Assembly: GCA_020072905.1 (NCBI GenBank) | Contig: JAIQGB010000032.1 | Location: forward strand, 1-16,370 | Source: Terriglobia bacterium | Lineage (GTDB): Bacteria > Acidobacteriota > Terriglobia > UBA7540 | Direction: 5' to 3' | Length of the DNA: 16,370 nt | Shown: positions 4,727-13,072 of the stretch, in pieces | Layout of the letters: every line of letters starts with the position of its first letter | How positions within the stretch are numbered: the first letter of the stretch is position 1 | Translations under genes and position numbers: made by a program | The notes under the pieces: generated by a model | What the model was told of the DNA's origin: nothing | The model's input: the letters and a program-made list of their open reading frames with translations, nothing else | Database searches by the model: none

Positions 4727-7708
4727 TTGGCCAACCACCAAAGCAATTGCTACGTGACGCCCACCTCCTCCGCTCCGGCCCTTGCACCTGTGGGGAGAAG
4801 CTCTGCTGGAAAAGCGGGATGTGGCGGCGTGGCTTTCCTGGCCTTCGCCAGCGTGATAGCCGTGTGTCTCGCATTCCCCTCTCGGGCCTCGGCCCAATCT
4901 GCGGAGTGGGGGCAGCAAGTCGTCGGCATGCGACTCGAATGCGACGCCCATTTAACCCTGGCTGCATTTCCAAATGAACTGGCCCAGAAGGTCGGCGAGC
5001 CGCTCGACCGCAGGAAAATCCAGGAAACCCTGAAGAATCTCTTTGCCACCGGCCGCTTTCGCGAGTTGCGGGCGGAGACCCAGCCGACCGCGGGCGGCGT
5101 TACGCTAATCTTTGTGGCACGCGCCACCTTTTTTGTCGGGTCGATGCACGTGGAGGGAGCACCGGACGCCGTCGATCCCAGCGCGCTCGTCACGGCCTCC
5201 CGACTCCGACTCGGCCAACAGATCGAATCTGCCGACCTCGACACGGTTCGAGAACGCCTTCTCACCGTACTCAAGGAAAATGGCTACTACAGCGCAAAGG
5301 CCGACTCCCGGCTGCAACCCAACCCGGAGACTCAGGCTGCCGACGTCGATCTCACTGTCACCCCCGGCGCCCCCGCTCGGTTGAGTGGCGTGGAATTCCA
5401 AGGGGCCCTCTCCGTACCGCGCGAACGGCTGATGGCAGCAACTGGCTGGCGGCCAGGGAAACATCTGACCTCCACCCTCCTCGAGCGGGGGCTCTTCAAG
5501 CTCCATCAGTTCTATGGAAAGCAGGGAAGACCGCAGGCCAATGCAACCCTCAAGAGCAGGACCTTGAATCCCGAGACCAACACCGAGAAACTGGTGGTCC
5601 AGGTGGAGGAGGGTCCGCTCGTGCACGTACAAGTGCAAGGGGCCCACGTGTCCTCGTCAACGCTCAGAGAGCTCCTTCCCGTCTATCGTGAAGGCAGTCT
5701 CGACGCCGCAGCATTGGCCTCCGGCGAAGAGAACCTGAGGGAATATTTCCAGGGGCAAGGCTACTTCTGGGCGGAAGTCAAAGGGGAACAGAAAAGCAGT
5801 TCCAACGGGTCGAAAGTTGACATCACCTACAAAGTCGTCCGCGGCGAGCCTGGCGTGTTCGTCGGGTTCGGCTTCAGTGGAAACCGGACTCTGTCTGATG
5901 GCGAGCTTGCGGCCGCCTTGACGATTCACCCCACGGACTTCTTCCGGGAGAGCGGCGTTTTCACCAGCAAAGGGCTGACGAGGGATGTCGCGGCCTTGCG
6001 CACCCTTTACGATTCGCGCGGATTCCTTGCAGTGCGCGTCACCCCGCGTCGGGAAGACAGCTATCAGGGAGAGGCCGGTCACCTCTTCGTTCATTTCGAG
6101 TTTGAGGAGGGACCGCAAACGCGCGTGCGGCAGCTCAGGCTTGAAGGGCTTGAGGAGGCGACCCGGAACGGAATCTGGCACTCGCTGTTCTCGAGGCCGG
6201 GGCAGCCTTATTCTCCCGCCAGGGCCCAGGCCGACCGCGAATTCATCATCGACTACTTCGCGGACCGTGGGTACCCTCACGCCGCAGTCGAATGGAGCGC
6301 CTCCGAACCCTCAGATGCGGGAGATGTCGATGTGGTTTTCCAGATCGAGCCCGGAGACCAGGAAAAGATCCGACGCGTGGTCGTGATTGGCAACGAGCAC
6401 ACACGTGAAGGGACGATCCGCCACGAACTCGTCGTGCGAAGCGGTGATCCCTTGCGGCAGAGCAACGTGCTGGAGTCCCAGCGGCGTCTTTATGATCTGG
6501 GGACGTTCAGCCAGGTTCAGATCGCTCCCGAGGATCCGCAAGCACCGGAAGCCGTTCGGACTTTACTGGTCAATGTCGAGGAGGCGCGCCGCTGGACCGT
6601 GGGCTACGGCGGAGGAGTCGAAGTGCAACGTTCGGGGAGCAATCAGCCCGAGGGCCAGTTGAAAGCGAGTCCGCGGCTCTCGCTCGAGGTTTCGCGCCTG
6701 AATGTCGGGGGCCGCGCACAAACGCTCAGCCTGCGCGGCCGGCTCTCCACAATCGAAACCGGGGGCGCCATCAGCTATCTTATCCCCCGCTTTCCCACGC
6801 GCCGCGACCTCAGCCTGCGGATCACCGGACTGGTCGATCGTAGCCGGGATGTCTTGACGTTCACTTCCCAGCGACGTGAAGCCTCGGTCAGTCTGGAGAA
6901 GCGCTACAGTGCGACGACTTACCTGCTGGGGCGATTCAGTTTCCGCCGCGTGAAAGCCCAGGATATCCGGATCAGCACCCAATTGATTCCCTTGCTCAGC
7001 CGGCCGGCGCGTGTCGCCATGCTGGGGCTCAGCTACGCCAACGATCATCGCGACGAACCCACCGACGCAACGCGAGGCTCCTATTCACTCGCCGACGCGG
7101 GAATTTCCTGGAAGAAATTCGGGTCGGAGTCCGACTTCTTCCGAATCGCCGGGCAGAACGCCACTTACTATCAGCTCAATCCCCACTTGATCTTTGCGCG
7201 CAACACGCGCTTTGCCGTCGAGTCGACGCTGGGGCCGGTCACGCCCACCACCGATATTCCCCTTCCGGAACGCTTTTTCATGGGCGGCAGCGAATCGCAC
7301 CGCGGCTTCTCGATCAACCAGGCTGGCCCCAGGGATGCGGAGAGCGGCTTTCCTCTGGGGGGGAAGGCGCTTTTCCTGAATACGCTCGAGTTGCGCGCCA
7401 GGTTTGCGGACAATCGGATCGGCTTGGTGCTTTTTCACGATGCCGGAAACGTCTTTTCAAAAATCCAGCGGATGCGTCTCTTGAAATTCACGCAGAGTTC
7501 GCCGACGGATTTTGACTACACTTCGCACGCCGCGGGCCTGGGCATTCGCTATCGCACTCCCGTAGGGCCGGTCCGCTTCGACGTGGGTTACAACTTCAAT
7601 CCCGCGAGATACCAAATCCTTGACCGCTCCGTGGATCCGGCGGGAGTTGTGGAGGTTCGACGATTACCGCATTTCCAGTTTTTTCTGAGTATCGGACAGA
7701 GTTTCTAG
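4727..7708 (+). CDS. Omp85-family outer-membrane assembly protein (BamA/TamA-like) with seven POTRA repeats
   Basis: Up to 993 residues. It has a signal peptide (hydrophobic core about residues 35-52, cleavage after SRASA near 56), then seven consecutive POTRA-like repeats at about residues 65-132, 134-213, 215-297, 298-375, 376-462, 464-544 and 545-620. Each shows the beta-alpha-alpha-beta-beta layout, ending in segments such as VQVEEGP and FEFEEGP. The C-terminal D15 barrel follows at about 624-993. The barrel carries the ESHRGFSI (RGF, loop 6) motif and a terminal beta signal, FQFFLSIGQSF, ending in Phe. It should sit in the outer membrane and insert barrel proteins. E. coli BamA has five POTRAs and TamA three, so seven is unusual. 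TamB encoded nearby suggests a TamA-like role. Start is uncertain: TTG 4727 is the longest; GTG 4790 gives a compact, conventional signal peptide; neither has an ideal Shine-Dalgarno. Confidence 0.9.
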   Translation: MANHQSNCYVTPTSSAPALAPVGRSSAGKAGCGGVAFLAFASVIAVCLAFPSRASAQSAEWGQQVVGMRLECDAHLTLAAFPNELAQKVGEPLDRRKIQETLKNLFATGRFRELRAETQPTAGGVTLIFVARATFFVGSMHVEGAPDAVDPSALVTASRLRLGQQIESADLDTVRERLLTVLKENGYYSAKADSRLQPNPETQAADVDLTVTPGAPARLSGVEFQGALSVPRERLMAATGWRPGKHLTSTLLERGLFKLHQFYGKQGRPQANATLKSRTLNPETNTEKLVVQVEEGPLVHVQVQGAHVSSSTLRELLPVYREGSLDAAALASGEENLREYFQGQGYFWAEVKGEQKSSSNGSKVDITYKVVRGEPGVFVGFGFSGNRTLSDGELAAALTIHPTDFFRESGVFTSKGLTRDVAALRTLYDSRGFLAVRVTPRREDSYQGEAGHLFVHFEFEEGPQTRVRQLRLEGLEEATRNGIWHSLFSRPGQPYSPARAQADREFIIDYFADRGYPHAAVEWSASEPSDAGDVDVVFQIEPGDQEKIRRVVVIGNEHTREGTIRHELVVRSGDPLRQSNVLESQRRLYDLGTFSQVQIAPEDPQAPEAVRTLLVNVEEARRWTVGYGGGVEVQRSGSNQPEGQLKASPRLSLEVSRLNVGGRAQTLSLRGRLSTIETGGAISYLIPRFPTRRDLSLRITGLVDRSRDVLTFTSQRREASVSLEKRYSATTYLLGRFSFRRVKAQDIRISTQLIPLLSRPARVAMLGLSYANDHRDEPTDATRGSYSLADAGISWKKFGSESDFFRIAGQNATYYQLNPHLIFARNTRFAVESTLGPVTPTTDIPLPERFFMGGSESHRGFSINQAGPRDAESGFPLGGKALFLNTLELRARFADNRIGLVLFHDAGNVFSKIQRMRLLKFTQSSPTDFDYTSHAAGLGIRYRTPVGPVRFDVGYNFNPARYQILDRSVDPAGVVEVRRLPHFQFFLSIGQSF
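7651..7665 (+). promoter_or_regulatory. Shine-Dalgarno followed by a possible ATT start for the SurA-like gene
   Basis: GGAGG (7651-7655) is followed after seven bases by ATT (7663-7665), in frame with the SurA-like gene. No ATG, GTG or TTG occurs in that frame between the upstream stop (TGA 7621) and the TTG at 7714. A start here would overlap the Omp85 gene by 46 bp and give the signal peptide a basic n-region (Y-R-T-E-F-L-A-R before the hydrophobic stretch). ATT starts are rare, so this is a suggestion only. Confidence 0.25.
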
Positions 7709-7713
7709 CCCGT

Positions 7714-8364
7714 TTGGCAGCCGGGCTCCTATTGATCGTCACCGGCCTCGCGGAACCGCGCTGGGCAAAGGCGGAGGTCGTCGACCGCGTGATCGCCTCG
7801 ATCGGCAACGATGCCATCACCCAAAGCGAGGCCGTGGATGAGTACCGCTTGGAGCGCTTCCTCGCAGGCGAGTCGCCCCAGGCACTCCCCGATCCGGCGC
7901 AACTTGAGGCGGCGCGCGACAGGCTCATCGATCAAAGGTTGCTCTTGCTCGAAGCGGAGACCGAAGGCGGCAAGTTGCCGGACCTGCCGGAAGAGGCCGG
8001 CAAGTTATTGGCGCAGGCGCGCGAGAAATTCCCGGACGAATCCGCTTACCAGCAGGCGGTCCGGACGCTCGGCATGGACGAGCAGACGCTTCTCCGCCGC
8101 CTCGCTCTCCAAGTCGTAACGCTCCGCGCGATTGACCAGCGCCTCCGCCCCGCGGCCTGGGTCGAGCAGAAGGAAATCGAAACTTATTACCAAAACACTT
8201 TCGTCCCGCAGCAGGCGCGTCGCGCCGCGGGGCCTCCACCGCCCCTGGAGGATGTGGAAGCGCAGATCCGGGAAATTCTGGTGCAAAAGAGGATCGATGA
8301 ACTCCTGACGGCGTGGCTGACCGAACTCCGATCCAGCCATCAAGTCAAGATTCACACGTTCTAG
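7714..8364 (+). CDS. SurA N-terminal-like periplasmic chaperone without PPIase domain
   Basis: 216 residues from TTG 7714. A hydrophobic leader (AAGLLLIVTGLA, ending about WAKA) points to export to the periplasm. The mature start, EVVDRVIASIGNDAITQSE, is the standard opening of SurA N-terminal domains, followed by the helical LIDQRLLLLEAE segment and a long helical C terminus (EIETYYQNTFVPQ, then REILVQKRIDELLTAWL) like the SurA C-terminal helix. No parvulin PPIase domain lies between them, whereas E. coli SurA (about 430 residues) has two. It begins 5 bp after the Omp85 stop and ends 35 bp before TamB, so it is almost certainly co-transcribed with both and may escort their outer-membrane substrates. 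TTG has no Shine-Dalgarno; an ATT start at 7663 is an alternative. Function by family and context. Confidence 0.82.
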   Translation: MAAGLLLIVTGLAEPRWAKAEVVDRVIASIGNDAITQSEAVDEYRLERFLAGESPQALPDPAQLEAARDRLIDQRLLLLEAETEGGKLPDLPEEAGKLLAQAREKFPDESAYQQAVRTLGMDEQTLLRRLALQVVTLRAIDQRLRPAAWVEQKEIETYYQNTFVPQQARRAAGPPPPLEDVEAQIREILVQKRIDELLTAWLTELRSSHQVKIHTF

Positions 8365-8399
8365 TTTTGCGCCCGCAGAGAGGCTGGAAGACACGAACG

Positions 8400-11300
8400 A
8401 TGTCAAAACGCTTGCGCAGAACCGGTCTGGCTCTCGGCGCGCTGGCCGCACTCCTGGCTCTGGCCTTTGCTGCCATGAGCACGCCGTGGTTCCAGAGAAT
8501 GCTGGAGCGCCGGGTCGTCCAAAACCTCGAGGCTTTGACCGGCGGACGGGTTGAGGTTCAGCGTTTCCGTTTCCGGCCCCTGGTGCTTCAGGTCATCCTG
8601 CGCGGCCTGGTTCTCCATGGCCGTCAGCTCCCCGGCGAATCGCCGCTCTTCACGGCCGGGGCCGTTGTAGTTCGAATCAAGCCGCTTTCTCTTATCCGGC
8701 GGAAGCTGCTCCTCCAAAGCCTCGACTGGGACACGGTGGAGATCCATCTGTACATGCGGCCTGACGGGTCGACCAACCTCGGGGAGGCGCCCGCTCCCTG
8801 GGAAGGCGGCGACCCAGTTCGCGAACTGATGAATCTGGAGATCGAGCAGCTCTCCCTTGTCCGAACGCTGGTCATTTGGAACGAAGCGAGACTGCCCCTG
8901 GATTTGGACGCTCAGAACGCCGCGATCCTCCTTCGCCACGACCCCGCGCGGGGCTACCTGGGCAGCCTCTCCACATCGGGAGTGCAGATCAAGTTCCGAC
9001 GACGTTCGCTCCCGCCTGTGAGCCTATCAGCGCAGTTCCACTTCTCGGGGCAGGGCCTGGAAGTCAGTCCGATGACCTGGCAGTGCGCCGGCGTGCGCGG
9101 GCAGGGCACTTTTACCCTCTCCAACTGGTACACTCCCCAAACTCAATCTTCTTTCCACGCCGAGGGAGGGGCCGCGGGACTGGCCAAAGCTTTGGGGCTT
9201 CGTACAATCCAAGGCGGCACCCTCAAAGTGGACGGCTCGGTCGCCACTCACAAGGGGGAATTCACGGCGCAGGGGCGCCTCCAGGCGCGTCAAGTATCCC
9301 TTGAGACGCCGGCGGTACGGATGGCTGGCCTCGATTTCTCGACCGAGTACTCGGCAGACTCACACCGCGTGGAGTTGCCGAACTTCAGCCTGTCTGCGCT
9401 GGGTGGAAGCCTCCAGGGCCGCGCGGAAATCTCCCTTCAGGATCCCTCGCGCCATTTTAGTTTGCGTGCGAATGTCCAGAACCTTCCCCTGGAGGCAGCT
9501 CTGCGCTCGCTCACTACGGTGCCCACGGCACCGGTACAGCTTCGCCCGACTTCCCAACTGAGTGGCACTGTAGAGGCCAGTGGGAATGACCAGTTGAAGG
9601 ATTTTCGCTCCCGCTTCGATATCGAACTGGACCCCGGCCGTGACGTGCGCGCAGGAACGCTCCCGCTCGGAGGTTTCGTGCGGGGGACCGTCACGCTGGC
9701 ACCTGCCTTCTCCCTCCAGCTCCGGGAAGCCAATGTGACGACGCCGCATTCCACGCTGACAGCGCAGGGAATCCTGAGCGCCCAGGAGACAGGCTTGACG
9801 CTCCAAGCCTCCACATCGGATTTCGAGGAATGGCGACCGGCAGTCGGGTCCCTTGGCGGAGCTACTGAGCCGTTGCCTTTCAAGCTCCGTTCCGAGGCGA
9901 CTTTCAGTGGCCAACTTTCAGGGACGTTCGCACGCCCCGAAATCGCCGGCCGATTCGAAGTGGGCCGGTTTGAGTACCGAGGGTGGGCATGGGATGGTCT
10001 GAGGGCGGAACTCCACGCCTCGCCCGACCGGCTGGAAATCCCCAAAGCCATTATCCGGCGAGCACAGAGCTCCGTGAGTCTGGCCGGGACCCTTCCGCTT
10101 GCAGATTGGAAGCCTGCTCGGCAAGGGCCGCTCCAACTTACGGCCCGCGTCGATCACACCGCGCTGGAGGGCCTGACGGCTGCCCTCGACGTGCCGTACC
10201 CGCTCAGCGGCTTCGCATCCGGCTACCTGAATGTCGAAGGCACCCTGTCCGAACTTTCTGGAAAGGGCACCGTGCGGATCGAGAGACTCGTGTTGGCGGA
10301 GGAGCCCTTCGACTCATTCTCCGCCGACCTGGGCATGGCCGGACCCCATTGGGATATCGAGGAAATTCAACTGGCGAAGGGACCCGGGAGGATGACCGGC
10401 CACGTTCGCGTGGACCCCTCAACACGCCATATCCAGGGCGAACTTCACGGCAAGCAGTTTGCGCTGGCAGACTTCAAGTACCTAACGGAAATCCAAAAAG
10501 GAAACCGCCCGCGTGTCTGGGGAGGCTCTGCCGCCTTCGATCTGACCGGTGAGGGGCTCCCCGAGAACGTGACGCTCGCCGGGACCTGGGATCTTCAAAA
10601 GGTCAGCCTGAATGGCGCGACGGTCGGCGACCTCCACGGACGAATTGAGGGAGAAGGCAAGGAGTTCCGCCTGCAGGGCCGCATGGAAGGGCCCGGCGGT
10701 GAACTGCACTTCGCGGGCAACACCCGCCGGGAAGGCGATTGGCCGCTCGAACTCTCTGGCGAGTTTCTCGACTTCCACGCCGAGCCGTGGCTCCGTTCAT
10801 TCATTAAGAATGGATTCGATGCTCATGTGACGGCCAGTGGTTCCCTGACCGTCCGGGGGCCGATCAAGGATCCCGCCCGATTTGACGTCGCGACGCAAGT
10901 TCGGGATCTGGAAATCAAATTCCCCAGTTTGAGCTGGAAGAACGACGGGCCCGTAGAAATCCGGTACGCGAACCGACGCATTACCGCTGGCCAATTCCGA
11001 CTCCGAGGCCCCGCGACGGACCTCGTCGTCGAGGGCTCGGTGAACCTGGCGAAGACCGCGGAATTGTCATTGAGCGCCCAGGGCATGGCAGACGCCACTC
11101 TGCTCAACCTCTTCGATCCGCAGCTCCAGGCAAGCGGCAAATCCGAATTGAGGCTTCGGGCCACGGGCGACCTCCGACACCCGTTCCTCAATGGCAAACT
11201 CAGTGTTCAAGACGTGAGTCTCGGCTACGCCGATCTCCCTTTCCGGTTGACGGGCTTGCAGGGTGAAATCGCCCTGGAGGGTGACCGGGCAACGGTGAAA

Positions 11301-12347
11301 TCTCTGCATGCCACCAGCGGTGGGGGATCGGTGACGATGACGGGGTTCGCGACGTTGGGGGATACGCTGCGTTTCAACGTCCTGGCGAATCTCAGCCAGG
11401 TTCGGATGAGATATCCGCAGGATTTCACCTCCGTGCTCGACGGCGACCTTCGCTTGGTGGGCTCTCCCGCTCACGCCCAATTGGGCGGAGAACTTACCGT
11501 ACGACAAATGTTCGTGAGCGAAAACTTCAACTGGCTGGCGTGGATCGTGGAAGCGGGAGGGGCTGGCGCGGCCAAGCCTCCGGGGATCGCCTCGCCTTAC
11601 GCCGCCAAGATCCGGCTGAACGTCCAAGTTGGCGCCGCGCCGGCCGTTCGCGTGGAGGCGCGCGACCTTCGCCTGGTGGGAGATATCGACCTGCGTCTCC
11701 AGGGGACGCTCGCCAATCCGGTCCAAGTCGGGACGATTCAGATTCTCAGCGGCGAGGCAGTCTTCCGCGGTAACCGCTACAAGATTAATCGCGGCGACAT
11801 CAGCATGACCAATCCATTTCGCACTCAGCCAGTCATCGATGTGGAGGCCCAGACCCGCATCCAGCGGTACGACTTGACGGTCACCGTCACCGGTCCCGTC
11901 GACCGGCTGAGACTCTCCTATCGATCCGATCCCCCCCTCCCGACGGTCGATATTGTTTCCCTGCTGGCCTTCGGCTACGCACGCCAACAAGAAGAAATGT
12001 CAACCAGCGCAAGCCATCCTGTCTCCACGGTGGGCGCCAGCGCATTGCTATCGGAAGCCCTTTCGACCCAGGTTTCCGGCCGCATTCAGCGCCTGTTCGG
12101 TGTGAGCAGAATTAAGATTGACCCCAACGTCGGCGCCTTGGCTGGCGCCACCGGCGGTGCGCGCATTACCGTCGAACAGCAGGTGACGCGCGACCTCACC
12201 CTGACCTACGTGACGACGACCTCCTCGTCGCAGCAACGCATCATCCAGTTCGAGTGGGCCCTCAGTGACCGAGTCTCTCTGCTGGGCGCCCGCGACCAGA
12301 ACGGCGTCTTCGGGGTGGAGCTGAAATTCCGCCAACGCTTCAAGTGA
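8400..12347 (+). CDS. tamB: Translocation and assembly module protein TamB (DUF490/AsmA-like)
   Basis: 1315 residues from ATG 8400. It begins with a basic N terminus (MSKRLRR) and one membrane anchor (about 9-26, Ala/Leu-rich), placing the N terminus in the inner membrane. Next come about 1000 residues of repetitive beta-rich sequence, rich in 'G.L...G.v.l' strands, as in the lipid-carrying beta-taco groove of AsmA-like proteins. The last ~300 residues are the DUF490 (TamB C-terminal) domain: GTIQILSGEAVFRGNRYKIN, GDISMTNPFRTQPVIDV, DIVSLLAFGYA, and a closing stretch of alternating strands that ends in FRQRFK. TamB partners an Omp85 protein (TamA) and is implicated in phospholipid transport and outer-membrane protein assembly. 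ATG 8400 is preferred over the in-frame TTG at 8313, which would overlap the SurA-like gene and lacks the signal-anchor layout. GGAAG at 8386-8390 is a plausible ribosome-binding site. Confidence 0.93.
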   Translation: MSKRLRRTGLALGALAALLALAFAAMSTPWFQRMLERRVVQNLEALTGGRVEVQRFRFRPLVLQVILRGLVLHGRQLPGESPLFTAGAVVVRIKPLSLIRRKLLLQSLDWDTVEIHLYMRPDGSTNLGEAPAPWEGGDPVRELMNLEIEQLSLVRTLVIWNEARLPLDLDAQNAAILLRHDPARGYLGSLSTSGVQIKFRRRSLPPVSLSAQFHFSGQGLEVSPMTWQCAGVRGQGTFTLSNWYTPQTQSSFHAEGGAAGLAKALGLRTIQGGTLKVDGSVATHKGEFTAQGRLQARQVSLETPAVRMAGLDFSTEYSADSHRVELPNFSLSALGGSLQGRAEISLQDPSRHFSLRANVQNLPLEAALRSLTTVPTAPVQLRPTSQLSGTVEASGNDQLKDFRSRFDIELDPGRDVRAGTLPLGGFVRGTVTLAPAFSLQLREANVTTPHSTLTAQGILSAQETGLTLQASTSDFEEWRPAVGSLGGATEPLPFKLRSEATFSGQLSGTFARPEIAGRFEVGRFEYRGWAWDGLRAELHASPDRLEIPKAIIRRAQSSVSLAGTLPLADWKPARQGPLQLTARVDHTALEGLTAALDVPYPLSGFASGYLNVEGTLSELSGKGTVRIERLVLAEEPFDSFSADLGMAGPHWDIEEIQLAKGPGRMTGHVRVDPSTRHIQGELHGKQFALADFKYLTEIQKGNRPRVWGGSAAFDLTGEGLPENVTLAGTWDLQKVSLNGATVGDLHGRIEGEGKEFRLQGRMEGPGGELHFAGNTRREGDWPLELSGEFLDFHAEPWLRSFIKNGFDAHVTASGSLTVRGPIKDPARFDVATQVRDLEIKFPSLSWKNDGPVEIRYANRRITAGQFRLRGPATDLVVEGSVNLAKTAELSLSAQGMADATLLNLFDPQLQASGKSELRLRATGDLRHPFLNGKLSVQDVSLGYADLPFRLTGLQGEIALEGDRATVKSLHATSGGGSVTMTGFATLGDTLRFNVLANLSQVRMRYPQDFTSVLDGDLRLVGSPAHAQLGGELTVRQMFVSENFNWLAWIVEAGGAGAAKPPGIASPYAAKIRLNVQVGAAPAVRVEARDLRLVGDIDLRLQGTLANPVQVGTIQILSGEAVFRGNRYKINRGDISMTNPFRTQPVIDVEAQTRIQRYDLTVTVTGPVDRLRLSYRSDPPLPTVDIVSLLAFGYARQQEEMSTSASHPVSTVGASALLSEALSTQVSGRIQRLFGVSRIKIDPNVGALAGATGGARITVEQQVTRDLTLTYVTTTSSSQQRIIQFEWALSDRVSLLGARDQNGVFGVELKFRQRFK

Positions 12348-12430
12348 TGAGCCTGGTGATTAGCCCGCCGGCCCATCGGGATCTCACCAGCGCCGTGCGG
12401 CTCCGCGCATGGCCGAGAGGTGCGGTCGGA

Positions 12431-12439
12431 TGCTATACT
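12431..12439 (+). promoter_or_regulatory. Extended -10 promoter element for tRNA-Ser
   Basis: TGCTATACT combines the TG extension with a TATACT -10 hexamer (12434-12439), 68 bp before the tRNA. No strong -35 is visible, as is acceptable with an extended -10. The rest of 12348-12507 holds no gene I can support. Confidence 0.4.
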
Positions 12440-12507
12440 GCTGAACGCCGCAGATGTTGCAACTCTCTTCAGTGGCAGCCCCGGAAATGCTGCGGCCAAG
12501 TTGGCCC

Positions 12508-12599
<92 letters not shown>

Positions 12600-12609
12600 C
12601 CCTTCGCAG

Positions 12610-13043
12610 TCGTTTCGGCTCGCTAACGTGCCCACCTCTCTCGTGGACCTCTGGCGTACCCTTCGTCTGGGGATTCCGATGGTTTCAGACAAAGTGGACC
12701 TGGCACTTTGGGATATCACCGGGAAAGCGCTCGGAAGGCCTGTACACGAGTTGATGGGCGGCCCGCGGCGCGAGCACGTGGTGCCTTATGCCAGCGCACG
12801 TCCTCCGCTCGGAACGCTCGCCGAGACGGAGCGCCGGACGCGTCAGCTCATGGACAGCGCGGCCCAAACGGGGAGTCTATGGCGCCTGAGCTGTGGCTTT
12901 CGGCGATTCGCAGCGAACTGGTCCGGCCTGAGTTCACGACGAAGAACGGCATCATCGAATTGCCCCGGACGCCCGGCCTGGGCGTCGAACTCAACGACGA
13001 CGTGGTCCGCAGACTGTCGCCCGCCACAGCGGCGCGGGCATGA
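12610..13043 (+). pseudogene. Mandelate racemase/muconate lactonizing enzyme family (enolase superfamily), degenerate
   Basis: Two pieces of one enolase-superfamily gene in different frames. Piece A (about 12625-12860) contains DKVDLALWDITGKALGRP and HELMGG, the hallmark junction between the N-terminal capping domain and the barrel, then VVPYAS, the first barrel strand. Piece B (12879-13043) contains the C terminus, with ELWLSAIRSELVRPEF and LPRTPGLGVELNDDVV, and ends at TGA 13041-13043. Missing are the first ~110 codons and nearly the whole barrel, including the Lys, the Asp/Glu metal ligands and the catalytic His/Asp, so it is non-functional. Full-length members are about 370-400 residues. 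The 5' remnant starts about 30 bp after the tRNA-Ser. The stop is 29 bp before the glycosidase-like gene, suggesting a former sugar-acid/glycoside operon. Piece B alone could still be translated from ATG 12879, but no function is expected. Confidence 0.78.
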
Positions 13044-13063
13044 TTCGTCAAAATTCCTTCCGC

Positions 13064-13069
13064 AGGTGA
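13064..13069 (+). promoter_or_regulatory. Ribosome-binding site of the glycosidase-like gene
   Basis: AGGTGA lies three bases before ATG 13073. The spacing is short but usable, and the signal peptide starting at this ATG supports the choice. Confidence 0.45.
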
Positions 13070-13072
13070 ACC

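Noticed and set aside
8313..8399. Upstream TTG start for TamB
   Set aside because: It would overlap the SurA-like gene by about 50 bp and place polar residues before the membrane anchor. ATG 8400 gives a normal basic-plus-hydrophobic start.
11067..11990. 307-residue minus-strand open frame
   Set aside because: Antisense to the conserved TamB C-terminal domain, with no recognisable features.
12355..12389. Imperfect hairpin GGTGA...TCACC with inner CCCG/CGGG after tamB as a terminator
   Set aside because: Large internal loop and no T-run; weak evidence.
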